A DNA stretch of 64,000 bases from Boswellia sacra (taxonomy: Eukaryota > Streptophyta > Magnoliopsida > Sapindales > Burseraceae), in assembly GCA_013180625.2 (NCBI GenBank), contig SNVD02015921.1:59911-123910 (forward strand). Reading direction: 5' to 3'. The notes beneath the pieces were generated by a model. The model had not been told where the DNA came from. It saw only the letters and a program-made list of their open reading frames with translations, and did no database searches. Made by a program: the position numbers and the translations under genes. The first letter of the stretch is position 1, and each line of letters starts with the position of its first letter. Positions 35,455 through 47,114 of this stretch are shown here, piece after piece.

Positions 35455-36030
35455 GATGACGAGTGTCGGTCTTCGCTTGACACTCAACATAACGTGTCAA
35501 GTCCTGTCGGATGCACGAACCGACACTTGCCATCAAGGCATTTTCAAAGACATTGAGTGTCGGTTTTGTGAAAACCGACATCTTGATGTCTTGAACCATG
35601 TCTCCGACACTCGACATCATTGTAATTGGGAATGTCGAGTGTCAGTTTTATGCAAAATGCTCTGATGGCGAGTGTGGGTTCATCCATCAGATAGAACTCG
35701 ACACGTTTCTTCCACGAACCTATTTTCACTTTCACCAAGTGTCAGTTTCAATGTCGGTTTTAGTGTTGGTTTCTTCGACAAACCGACATTCGATGAAAGT
35801 GAAAATAATGGTGTCGAGTGTCAAATACATCAATCGAAGAATTTACAATGTCGGATTCTGAATCTGACACTGAACTAGGCCGACATCCAACACAGTCGGA
35901 TTGTCGAATGTCAAATCTAGAGTATGTCGGATCTAGGAATCCAAAAAAAGTTTCATCGAACAAAAGTTTCGTTAGTTTCTGTTATCGAGCTCTATCGAGT
36001 GCATCGTGTGCCATCGACTTGTGTCGAGTG
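35455..36030. repeat. Subterminal cluster of TGTCG/CGACA words
   Basis: About 18 copies of TGTCG or its complement, mostly in the contexts GTGTCGGTTTTG, GAGTGTCG and CTCGACA, occur in both orientations within roughly 570 bases. Short open frames crossing the region look accidental. The matching region at the other end of the MULE (51990-52140) has the same words. Confidence 0.65.
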
Positions 36031-36107
36031 TTTTGATAGGTTGCTTGTTGTAGCCTTGTTTTTTGCCTTTTTCCATCATATTTAACTATAATAGACTTTT
36101 TTTTTGC

Positions 36108-39100
36108 ATGTTGAAGCAAATAGCGAATGAATTTGGACTGTCCTTCACCCTAAAGACACCGTATGGTGAGCACTACCATGCGATTATCACAAACTTAGCA
36201 AGTTTGGACTATATAGAATGGATTCGCATGAACTTGAATGAGAGGCAATGAAACATGTTTCGTAATACATTTTTTGGGTTTCTCCTATACATTCGGGAGT
36301 TGTCCTTTCCATCGCAGTTGGTGCGCAATGTACTTGAGTGGGAGGTTAACACAGTAGGGTACGATGAAGAGATGTGATTCCTTATTGAAGGTAAAAATGT
36401 GGTATTTCAACTACAATATAGTTAAATAATTTTATTTTTTAGCATTTAATGGTTGTACTTATGTTTTTTGTTACCATAATTGGCATGTTATGTTCTTTTT
36501 TCGAAGATTGATTCGTTTTTCTACCCACGAATTTGGTTTGGTTACGGGTTTGAGATTTGCTACCCCCGTGCCACTAATACCGAATGTCTTGAATTCGTGC
36601 CATTTGTTGGATACGTACTTCGGAGGCGAGGATATGGAGCTCATGGATTTCTATCCGAGACTTCGGGCATTAAATGTGTCAGCTATGTTAGACGAAGATG
36701 TTGTAAAGCTAGCCTTGTATTACTTGCTCGATCGATTTTTCATGGGACAGGATTGACGCTAATATGTCGCTCGTAAGTGGTTGAATTTTGTCAATACATT
36801 GGATAGGTTTAACGATTATCCATGGGGTTTGATGTCTTATGATAAGATACTTAAAGGAATGATAAAAGCTTTGGATAGGAGGTTGGAAAACTACAAGAAG
36901 AGAAACGAAGCAAAAAAGAAAAAGACGAAGGGGAAAGGGAAGCATTCGGAGATATATAACTTAGAAAGGTACCCCTATGCTATTCAGGTATATAATAAAA
37001 AACAAATGTTGGACGTGTTTATTAGTTTCTTTGAGTTACAATTCAAATACCTATTGTCACTACAAAACCCTTATGTTATTAAGGTTTGGTTGTACGAGGT
37101 CGTGTTGTACATTGACGCGACATATGGGCGAGCGGATGGGGAGTTTGTGAAAAGGATGCCGAGCTTGTTGAAGTGGGAGACAAAAAAGACCCCATCGGAG
37201 GACATCGTCAAACGCGATGTCATGTTGGTTAGGAGACGGGTATGTAAGGTTCCCTTGTTTTTTTCTATTTTAGGTCACAACGAATCACTGTTTAATTTGA
37301 TGGCTTATTTGTTATACAGGCTTGTCCACTAGTCGTTTTGGAGTCATCTGAGGCGGAGTAGAGGACAGATTAGTACATTAGGCTTGCTACAGTAGTTGGC
37401 ATCTAGAGAGGTGCACATGTAGCATAGGCGACATCTGTGGAAGCTCCTTTATTACCCGATGAGAGGATTGAGCCACTTTCGATAGGGGATCCATTAGCTC
37501 CACCTCCTGCTGGTTAGAGTTCTCCTATTAGACCTGCGGTGGGGCCAGTCAATGACACAGCCAGTCCTGCAGATGAACGTCTGCAGTCTTCGTCGCCTCC
37601 TTCTCTCGTCAGTCCTATACCTTTAGCATACGAGAGTCATGGTCATGAGGATCCATCCGAAACTCATCTCACTGCAAATAGTTTCATCGATAGACCTAAT
37701 ATGGGGGCAGACATGGAAACAGCTGGTCCCCCCATCAGTCATGCACCTACCACGTTCGACAGCTATGGTTTTGTAGGAGATTCAATACCTCTGTCAGGTC
37801 GCGCGACCACCGACAGTGACATTTCTCCTCATGTACACGATGTTCCTTCAAGCTCAAAGATATGTAATGAGAATTTACATTTGTGTACTTATCCGTTTAT
37901 ATTGCTGGTTGGTTGGTTTGTCATGGTGATTGTGAATAATGATATACAAGCGCAATCGTTCCATGATGGGTTCGAGAGCACAATTCTGTGTGAGCTTGCA
38001 TGACTCTAATAGGAGATGACAATATTACGGGTGGAGAACAAGGTCATGCGGGAGGAGATAGTTCTTCTGCGGGAGGCTGTTGTTTTACTGGGTGGCTATT
38101 TCAAATACACTGTCACGGTACGTTGCACAAGTTAAGAAACGAAATTTGTGATTTCTATGATGTCACACCGCTTAACCTGACGTTCTAGTTGGCTGTAATA
38201 TAAGATTTGGATGATGGTTGAGGCGATGATGGTGAACGTCAAGAGGCAACAGAACCTGAACCCATGGACACGAGTGTTTGTGCCGTCGATGCTTCTCCCA
38301 CGGGTTTCGTTTTGCTCTGAGGTCGATGACTATTTCTGAGAAAGTATAAACGGAGCCCCTTTGTCAGTCCACCGATAGAAAGAGAGCGAGGGTTGGGCCA
38401 CATGAGAAAGCCTCTGACGAACAACATGTACAGCCAAAAGCCCCGATTGTTCAGCCCACAGAGAGACCAGATCTTTAGCCTGACGAGGAGCCCTCCATAC
38501 AGCCTTGCGAGCCCGCGACACAGGATGTAGAGAATGTATCCTGTGCCATCCTATGGACTCGGGTTCCATTATTTGACTTACATGCCCCCATACCAGCTGC
38601 TGATTGCATCAGTTTTGATGTGTGGAAGGAGAAGGAGTCGAGTGATATTGATTTGGGCTTTTGCACCGCTGGTCATGAGTTATTCAAGACGTTGATGACG
38701 CCGACACAATAGCTTGCATCTAAGGTTTATTTAACTCCTTCTCATCTTTGACAAACTAGACCATATACTATTGCAATATTTATTGACTACTATTACTATA
38801 TGCAGCATAGTGATAGCTACTTATGGATGTTACATTGTAGAGCTTGCAATATGGGCGCAGCTGGTGTCCAGAGGTCTGCTTTCTTTGACACCACTTTCTG
38901 GGTAGGTATTTGCAGAACATCTAAATTTATAGTTAATTTCTATTTATTCAATGTACTAACTGTACTCATGAAATTGCAGTTAAAAGTGCAGTTGTTGTGG
39001 ACATTATACTAGAACAGAATGGATGAGATTAACTGGGTGAATGAGGCTGATATGGCCCAGTTTGTCATTGGGAAGATGCCTCTCGTTGGACGACCATGGG

Positions 39101-39816
39101 TCGATGTGGACAGGGTGAGTACATTTATATTCACAACGACTTAGTATGTGTTGTTTTAATCAAAATGTTGTCATTGATTTTCATGTTATCAATTTCCTAT
39201 TTAGCTCTATGTCCTTGTTAACATCGGCGACGAACATTGGGTGACAGCCGAGGTGGATTTGAATCGCCGTGTCATAGTCATATATGACTCATATTTTGTG
39301 TACAATTCTACCGACACAGTGAGAGATACAGTCCGATGCCTGGCAGAGTTGATACCCTGTATGGTGTTATTGGATGTTTGCGGTCTTCCTGACTACCCTG
39401 CAACCCCATACGACATTGAGCGCATCGAGGATTCGATCGAAGTGCCACAATAAGAGGCTGGGGGAGGAGTATGCGGCGTGTACTGTTTGAAATACATGGA
39501 GTTCTTAGTGGGGGGCATTCCATTAGCAGACATTAAGGCATTCACGGACAAGATCCTTCGAGAAAGAATGGCGTTATAGCTTTGGGCTTATCGCGTTCTT
39601 CCACAGGCTGAGGAGGTCGTCCAGGCCACCATAGGGCCTGTCGATGTTGTGCCTACCTATGTTGCGGCCACCATAGGGCCTACCGATATTATGCCTGCCG
39701 ATGTTGCGGACACCACAGGGCCTGTTGACATTGTGCTAGCGGATGTTGCCACCACGGGGCCTGTCGATGTTGTGTCAGTGGATGTTGAGCCGCAGCCCAG
39801 CACGACTCTACCATGA
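36108..39816 (+). pseudogene. DUF1985/Ulp1-type cysteine protease (peptidase C48) gene of the MULE
   Basis: A DUF1985-like region covers about 36108-36770 (LRELSF-type and STHEFGLVTGLRF text), followed by a conserved helical part with a basic KKKKTKGKGK run (about 36781-37250) and a Ser/Pro-rich linker (37539-37990). The C48 domain lies in short exons around 38640-39600. Catalytic His is in DEHW (39235-39237), Asp in IYDSY (39286-39288), Gln in EVPQ (39448-39450) and Cys in VCGVYCLKYME (39472-39474). The usual Asp-Cys-Gly has become Val-Cys-Gly. In-frame stops at 39451-39453 (between Gln and Cys) and 39577-39579, plus others upstream (such as TGA near 36249 and 36375), inactivate it. Exon boundaries are approximate. 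Family members cleave SUMO or similar proteins; substrates of MULE-borne ones are not established. Confidence 0.8.
39614..39793 (+). repeat. In-frame minisatellite at the C-terminus of the Ulp1-like gene
   Basis: Four imperfect units of about 45-54 bp encode a TGPVDVV...ADVA-like motif, in the same frame as the protease, ending at the TGA at 39814-39816. Confidence 0.75.
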
Positions 39817-40100
39817 TTTTGTGCCATGCATGATAGACGTGTTGTCTCATTATTTTGTCCTAAATGTTATACATTTTTTTTAGTGATACACATTTTTGTA
39901 TATTTACAAATTTTTGTAGAGTTACACGTTTGTGTATATTTAAACATTTTTGCATAGTTACATATATTGTATACTAGCACATTTTCTCCATGTATAGGGA
40001 TACGTACTTGCATAGTCAAGTGAAAAGGTCAGTACGAAAACTTGTAAATACATTTTTGCCCGGATGTATTGGTACATACATGTACGTCGTCAAATAGTAC

Positions 40101-40330
40101 TCATACATGAATTTTTTATATCTTGACAAAGCACATAAATTCATGTCTCATACATGAATGTTTAATTCAATGACAAAGCACATAAATTCGTGTTTAATAC
40201 ATGAATGTTATATACATTGACGAAGCACATAAATGAATGTCTAATACATGAATGTTTTATACATTGACAAAACACATAAATGAATGTTTTATACATTAAT
40301 GTTTTATACATTGACAAGAGCACATAAAGT
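40101..40330. repeat. Tandem repeat, about 53-bp units
   Basis: Five imperfect copies of a unit containing TACATGAATGTTT and TTGACAAAGCACATAAAT follow the protease gene inside the MULE. Looser AT-rich repeats of TTTTTGTATA/TTACA type precede them at 39870-39985. Confidence 0.8.
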
Positions 40331-40426
40331 AAAGTTTATTCATTTGAACTAGCCTCCGATGGAAAAAAATAAATACACTACATCGCTTAGACCAAACAAA
40401 TAATATTACATAGAGAAAAAAACCCT

Positions 40427-40978
40427 CTATGTATACGACTTTGTCGAATCAAGTTTTGAGGTTGACGTTAAAGTAGATGAAAATGCTAGTTGGAGCGAAA
40501 GTGTGGGTCTTCTTATCCTGGTGATAGTGAATCAATAGCTAGTAAAGAAGAAGTTCATATGGATATGTTGGGAGGAGATGTGAGTTATGTAGGTTTGGAG
40601 GATTTGGGGAAAGAGACCAATGAAGTTCATGTGGATGTAATGGCTGGAGATGATGGTTATAATATGAGTTTTGTGGGTTTAAAGGATTTCAGATTTTGTA
40701 CTTCATTGGTCTCTTTCCTGAAATCCTTCAAACCCACAAAACTCATATTATCACCATCATCTCCAACCATTACATCCACATGAACTTCATTGGTCTATTT
40801 CCTCAAATCCTCCAACATAACTCACATCTCCTCCCAACGCATCCACATGAACTTCTTCTTTATTAGCTATTAATTCACTATCACCAGGATAGGAAGACCC
40901 ACACTTTCACTCCAACTAGCATTTTCATCTGCTTTAACGTCAACCTCAAAACTTGATTTGACAAAGTTGTATACATAG
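40427..40978. repeat. Near-perfect 552-bp inverted repeat (hairpin)
   Basis: Left arm 40427-40691 pairs with right arm 40717-40978, about 94% identical by eye, around a 25-base loop. The arms read in part like coding DNA with an internally repeated EVHxDxxxGD...SYVG pattern, but no family is recognised. The text left of the palindrome (about 40310-40425) recurs to its right at 40979-41002 and, beyond the nested copia element, at 48886-48990, so it is flanked by direct repeats of about 115 bp. Confidence 0.88.
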
Positions 40979-41002
40979 ACAAAAGCACATAATTGAAAGT
41001 TA

Positions 41003-42742
41003 TGTTGACCCAGGTATGGCAACCCAAGAGGGGGGGTGAATTGGGTTTTTATTTATCAAAACGGATTTAGAAAACTTTTCTTGAAAGATCAAAATTAGTT
41101 CACTCTTTCTTTGAAAATAAAGGTGAAGAAGATGAAATTAGAATTTATCAAAGATGCAATCAAAAGAATAATAATGATGAACAATCACAAGTGCAAGTAA
41201 ATGTAAAGAGGAAAGGGATAGAGAGAGTGCAAACTCAATTTACGTGGTTCGGCAAACCTTGCCTACGTCCACGGGCTCCTAGCTCCACGAGCTAAGCTTT
41301 CCACTAAGTTGTAGAAATCTTTACAACTTGCTTGATGAACAACCTCACCAAGACTTTTTCTTCCAACTCTTGATAACACCACACCAAGAGTTCTTCTTGA
41401 TGAACAACCTCACCAAGGCAACTTTCTTCAACCCTTGATAACACCACACCAAGAGTTCTTCTTGATGAACAACCTCACCAAGGAACTTCCTTCAACTCTT
41501 GATAACACACAACAAGATTTCTCTCAAGGATAACTATTATCCTTTACAATAATATCTCACTCTCACCACAATACAAGAACAAAGATAATTTTTACAACAA
41601 AAGTATAACTCTCTTCAAAGAGTAGATAAATAATATAAAAGCTCTCTAGACTTGATATTTCTCTTGCTTTTTGCTTGATAAAATGCTTCTCTTGCCCTTC
41701 TTGAATGCATGGGAGAATGGCTCCTTTTATAGGCAAATCAGATGAACTTAATCAAGTGAAGACACCAACTCCAAATTTTCTGCCCACCATAAAAACTGTA
41801 ATTTTGTCTTCCATTTTTTTCAGTGTTCTGTTTGAAATTTGAAAATCTGCAAAACATAAAAGATTTGAAAATTTGAATAAGCTTTCCAACGCATTAAGAA
41901 TCAAGTCATTTGGATATCTGTAGCTTAAGATATGGCCAAAAAACCATTCGGTGCTCATGTGACTTGATTTTTCTTTCTTGTGTCAGTCCACCAAATTGAA
42001 TAATAATTCTGTCAGCTTTCCGTTTGAAATTTGAATTTCTTCAAAACATAAAAGATCTGAATATTTGAATAAGCTTTCCAAAACATTAAGAATCAAAGCA
42101 TTTGGATATCTCTATCTTAAGATATGGCCAAAAAACCATTTGGTGCTCATGTGAGTTGATTTTTCTTCTTTGTGTCAGTCCACCAAATTGCATGTCAATT
42201 ATGTCGGCCTTATGTTTGAAATTTGAAATTTTTCAAAACATATAAAATGTTCTTCATTACGTTATCTTTCCAATGCCGTAAGAATCAAGTCATTTTGATT
42301 TTTCTAGCTCAAGATATATCCAAAGGAGTATTCGGTGCTCATGTCAGCTGCTTCCATTTGTCTTTCAACTTGCATAATGATTTGGACAACCTTGCACTTG
42401 AAATTTGAATTTCATTAAAACATATGAAATGTTATAAATTGAGTAAGCTTTCCAAAGGCTCAAGAATCACATCATTTAGATATTTGTAGAGATATATATG
42501 ACCAATTAATTGAACATTGCTCATATGTCATATTCCTTGAGTCAATCCTTATTCTTAAACTTTGGTGCCTTTAACATGTAGTCTTCTCCTTAGCTTCAAC
42601 ACTTCATTTTAATAAGCCTCTTCTTGATTTTTAATTTATTTCAATGATCTTACTCTTGCACATAAATAAACATGTTAGTAAATCTCAATTAATCAATGTG
42701 TATTGTTATCATCAAAATTATCATGTAGCCTTAGGGCTAACA
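41003..42742 (-). repeat. 3' LTR of nested copia element
   Basis: 1740 bp. It contains three copies of a 64-70-bp unit with TTCTTGATGAACAACCTCACC (first 20 bases shared; about 41330-41520) and four copies of a 184-195-bp unit (about 41740-42500) with GAAATTTGAA, AAGCTTTCCAA and GGTGCTCATGT. The plus strand also carries TTTACGTGGTTCGG near 41239. Confidence 0.9.
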
Positions 42743-42757
42743 ATCTCCCTCCTTTTT
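42743..42757 (-). other. Polypurine tract of nested copia element
   Basis: On the minus strand AAAAAGGAGGGAGAT directly precedes the 3' LTR. Confidence 0.85.
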
Positions 42758-42959
42758 GAATGGAATGACAAACCAGTGATTGCTTTAAAATATAATCCTA
42801 AAATCAAGAATGAAATAAATCAACAATGCACAAAAAGAATGGCACTTGTTATGATAAGCAATCCAACTATTTCTCCCCCTTTTGTTATGATCAAAAAAAT
42901 GTAACAATTAACTACTCCCGACCCCTTACATATGCTATCATATTAAAGCAAAATTAAGA

Positions 42960-45900
42960 CATACCACATGCCTAATTCTCTTCTAATTTGCTAATCTTCT
43001 TGACTAAGGGGTTTAGTAAATATATCGGCTAATTGTTTATCGGTTGGGAACAATTCTAAAGAATTTCCTTTTGCGCATGATCTCTAATAAAATGATGTTC
43101 TAATCCTCATATGCTTAGTCCTAGAGTGTTGTATTGGATTTTTTGAAATGTTGATGGCACTTGTATTGTCACATTTGATGGGAATATGATCAAATACCAC
43201 ACCATAATCTTTTAAAATTTGTTTCATCCAAAGAGATTGTGCACAATAACTTCCTACTACAATATACTCGGCTTCCGCGGTTGATAAGGCAACAAAATTT
43301 TGTTTTCTACTAAACCATGAGACTAATGCATGTCCTAGAAAATGGCAAGAGCCACTAGTGCTCTTTCTATCAAGAAGACTTCCAGCAAAGTCCGCATCCG
43401 AATAACTAATTAAATCAAAATTATCACACTTAGGATACCAAAGACCTAGATTTATGGTTCCAAGAAGATATCTAAATATCCTTTTGACAGCTTTAAGGTG
43501 AGATTCCTTTGGACAAGATTGAAATCTAGCACACATACACACACTAAACATAATATCAGGTCTACTAGTAGTTAAATACAAGAGAGAGCCAATCATACCT
43601 CGATATTTTGTTACCTCAACATCTTTTCCTTTCTCATCTTTGTCAAGCTTGGTTAATATACCCATAGGTGTGTTATATGTCCTTGAATTATCCATGCCAA
43701 ACTTCTTGAGAAGATCTCTTGTGTATTTAGCTTGATTAATGAAGATCCAATCTATTGATTGCTTGATTTGAAGTCGGAAGGAAGAATTTAATTCTCATTA
43801 AGCTCTTTCAATTCTTGTTTGCTGCACTTGAAATTCCTCACCATAGAGACATTGTAGCACCAAATGATAATATCAATCACATAGATTTGAACAATTAATA
43901 AATCATCATTTTTTTGGTTTAACAAAAAGAGTAGTATCAACTTTTTTCATTTCGAAACCATTATCAATGAGAAATTTGCTTAATCTATCATACCATGCTC
44001 TTGGTGCTTGTTTCAAGCCATAAAGTACCTTTTTGAGTTTGAAAACATGGTTTGAAAAATCATGATTTTGAAACCAAGAGGTTGCTCTACATATACTTCC
44101 TCCATAATGTAACCATTTAAAAATGCACTTTTGACATCCATTTGATATAAAGTAAAATTTTTATAACATCATGCCGACAACATTCTATTGATTCTAATCT
44201 AGCAAACGGTGCAAAGGTTTCCTCATAATCACTACCTTCTTCTTGATTGTATCCTTGAGCAACAAGTCTAGCTTTGTTTCTAATAATGGTGCCATTTTCA
44301 TCTACTTTATTTCTAAAAATCCATTTAGTGCCTATAATAGAATGATTTTTTGGTCTAGGGACTAATTCCCAAACTTGATTTCTCTCAAATTGATTCAATT
44401 CTTCTTGCATAGCTAAAATCCAACTTTCGTCATTTTCGACTTCTTTAAAAGATTTTGGTTCAAATTGAGAGACAAAAGCAAAATGATTACAAAAGTTCTT
44501 AAAAGAAGATCTATTTTTCATACCTTGTGATGGTTCACCAATAATGAGATCTTTAGGGTGAGCTTTTGCATACCTCCATTCCTTTGATAATTCTTGGGAA
44601 GAATCATTTACTTCTCAAGCTTTTCTTGTTGAAGTTGTAATTCATCTTGGCTCTTTTCATCAAGCCTTGATTCCTTGATTTGCCTTTTTACCTCAACAAT
44701 ATCATCATCTAAATTCTTTGAAGAAATAACATTAGTTTCATCAAATTCAACATGCATAGATTCTTCAATAGTAAGAGTTTTTTTGTTAAAAACTCTATAT
44801 GCTTTACTATGGTTGGAGTAGCAAACAAAAATTCCAACATCGGCTTTTGCATCAAATTTTCCAAGGTTATCCTTGGTGTTTAAAATAAAACATTTACATC
44901 CAAAAACTTTAAAAATCCAATGTTGGGTTTTCTTCCTTTCCAAAGTTCATAAGGAGTTTTCTTCATTAAAGCTCTAATATGGACTCTATTGATTATAAAG
45001 CATGCTGTATTAACGGCTTCGGCCCAAAAATATTTTGACAAATTATTTTCAAGTAACATGGTCCTAGCCATTTCTTGGATAGTCCTATTTTTTCCTTTCA
45101 ACAACACCATTTTGTTGTGGAGTTCTAGGTGAGGAAAAATTATGTTCAAAACCTTTTTCATCACAAAGATTTTCAAATGCAACATTGTCTACTTCACCAC
45201 CATGATCACTCCTAATGGACACAATAGAATACCCTTTTTGATTTTGGACTCTTTTTGCAAATTTGAAAAAGCTTGTATGGCCTCATTTTTAGTTTTCAAG
45301 AATAATACCCAAGTGAATCTTGAATAATCATCCACAATAACAAAAACATAATACTTTCCACCCAGGCTTTGAGTTCTTGATGGTCCAAATAAATCCAAAT
45401 GAAGTAATTGTAGAGGTTTATTTGTTGAAATAAATTTCTTTTGTTAAAAGAAGTTCTCACTTGTTTTCCAAATTGACAAGCATCACAAATCTTATCCTTT
45501 TCAAATTTTATTTTTGAAAGACCATCAACTAAATCATTTTTAAAAATTTTTGAATTGTGTCCATGCTAGCATGACCTAACCTTCTATGCCATAACCAAGC
45601 ATCATGATTAACAATGAAACAATTTTCTACATGATCATTAACATCAATATCAATTGTATAAATATTACCACATCTATTACCAACAAATAATGTCTTATTG
45701 TTACTAACATCCTTAATGACACATCTATTAGGCTCAAAAGCAACAAAATATCCCTTATCACACAATTGACTAATGCTAATCAAATCATGTTTTTAAACCA
45801 TGAACAAGCAAAACATCTTTAATAATAGGTGAAGAAGGGTTACCAATATCACCATGTCCCATTACCCTTCCTTTGGCATTATCACCGAAGGTCACATATC

Positions 45901-47059
45901 CTCCTTTCTTCATGATTAATCTTGAAAATTTGGAGGCATCTCCGGTCATAAGCCTTGAGCATCCGCTATCTAATTACCACTTGTGTTTGCCACTCCTTTG
46001 TCTCTCATCTTCACTTAAAGCCATGAAGCACCTGTTTGCCACTTCGCAATCTTCTTCTTCGGTGGAGCTAGCTTCACTATCATCCCAATTTGTGGCTTTC
46101 ATTGCTTTGGATTTCTTGTTTTGACTCTTGAAGTAAGGACAATCCATCTTTACATGTCCCGGTTTCATGCACTCATAGCAAATGACTTTATCATTTTTCT
46201 TATCTTGCTTTGAGCTTTGCCCTTTGTACTCCCTTCTAGAATTCTTCTTGAATCCTTGGTTTCTTCTAATCATCCTTTTTTAGCTTTCTTGTAATAAATG
46301 CAAGATCTTCATCGCTACTTCATCGTCTGACTCATCCTTCTTTTGTTGAAGGATTTTGAAAGCGATATTTTTCTTTGTTGGCTTGAAAATCTTCTTCATT
46401 TCTCCTCTAGGTGATTTCATGAGTCATGAGAGAACCCATAAGTTCTTCTAATGATAGTTTGGTGAGGTCCTTTGTTTCTTGAATTGCTGTCACCTTTGGC
46501 TCCCAAGATTTTGGTAGACACCTAAGAATCTTTCTCACCATTTCAACATTAGAATAAAATTTACCAAGAGATTTCAAACCATTGACAATATCCATAAATC
46601 TAGTAAACATTTCATAAATTGATTCATCCGGTTTCATCTTAAAAAGCTTATAACTATGAACTAGCATACTAATCTTGGATTCTTTAACTTGACTAGTTTC
46701 TTCATGAGTTACTTCAAGTGTGTGCCATATTTCTTGTACCGTAGAACAAGTAGATATTCTATTAAACTCTTTTCTATCTATAGCACAATACAACACATTC
46801 GTAGCTTTAGCCATTCACTCAATTTCTTTTTTATCATCTTCCACTAAACCTCTTTAGGTTCTTTAAGCATGCTTTCTCCATTTTCAATTTTGATAGGAAC
46901 AAAAGGTCCTTCCAAAACAGTAGACCACAAATCATAATCACAAGATTTCAAGAAAATACTCATTCTATTTTTCCAATAAGAGTAATCACTACCATTAAAA
47001 AATGGAGGTCTAGAGATAGAAAGTCCCTCAACATATGAAGTTGAATTAAAAGTTGCCAT
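42960..47059 (-). pseudogene. gag-pol of nested copia element, frameshifted
   Basis: Gag starts at the ATG whose complement ends at 47059 (MATFNSTSYVEGL) and continues through 46814-46407, with a CCHC knuckle (CYECMKPGHVKMDC) near 46195-46145. Protease lies about 45970-45800, GAG-pre-integrase 45600-45480, integrase 45400-44880, RT 44450-43750 and RNase H 43550-43084 (DADFAGSLLDRKSTSG, LSTAEAEYI). The frame breaks several times, near 46840, 46300, 45790, 45430, 45190, 44900, 44600 and 44120. In some places the joined frames need only a one-base change. Confidence 0.85.
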
Positions 47060-47100
47060 AGCTCAAAAATCGATTCAGATTTAAAAAATTGAGCAACCTT

Positions 47101-47112
47101 GCTCTGATACCA
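47101..47112 (-). promoter_or_regulatory. Primer-binding site of nested copia element
   Basis: The minus strand reads TGGTATCAGAGC two bases inside the 5' LTR, complementary to initiator Met-tRNA. Confidence 0.9.
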
Positions 47113-47114
47113 CT

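Noticed and set aside
40101..40330. Possible CRISPR-like array
   Set aside because: The units are contiguous imperfect tandem repeats without unique spacers, in plant DNA.
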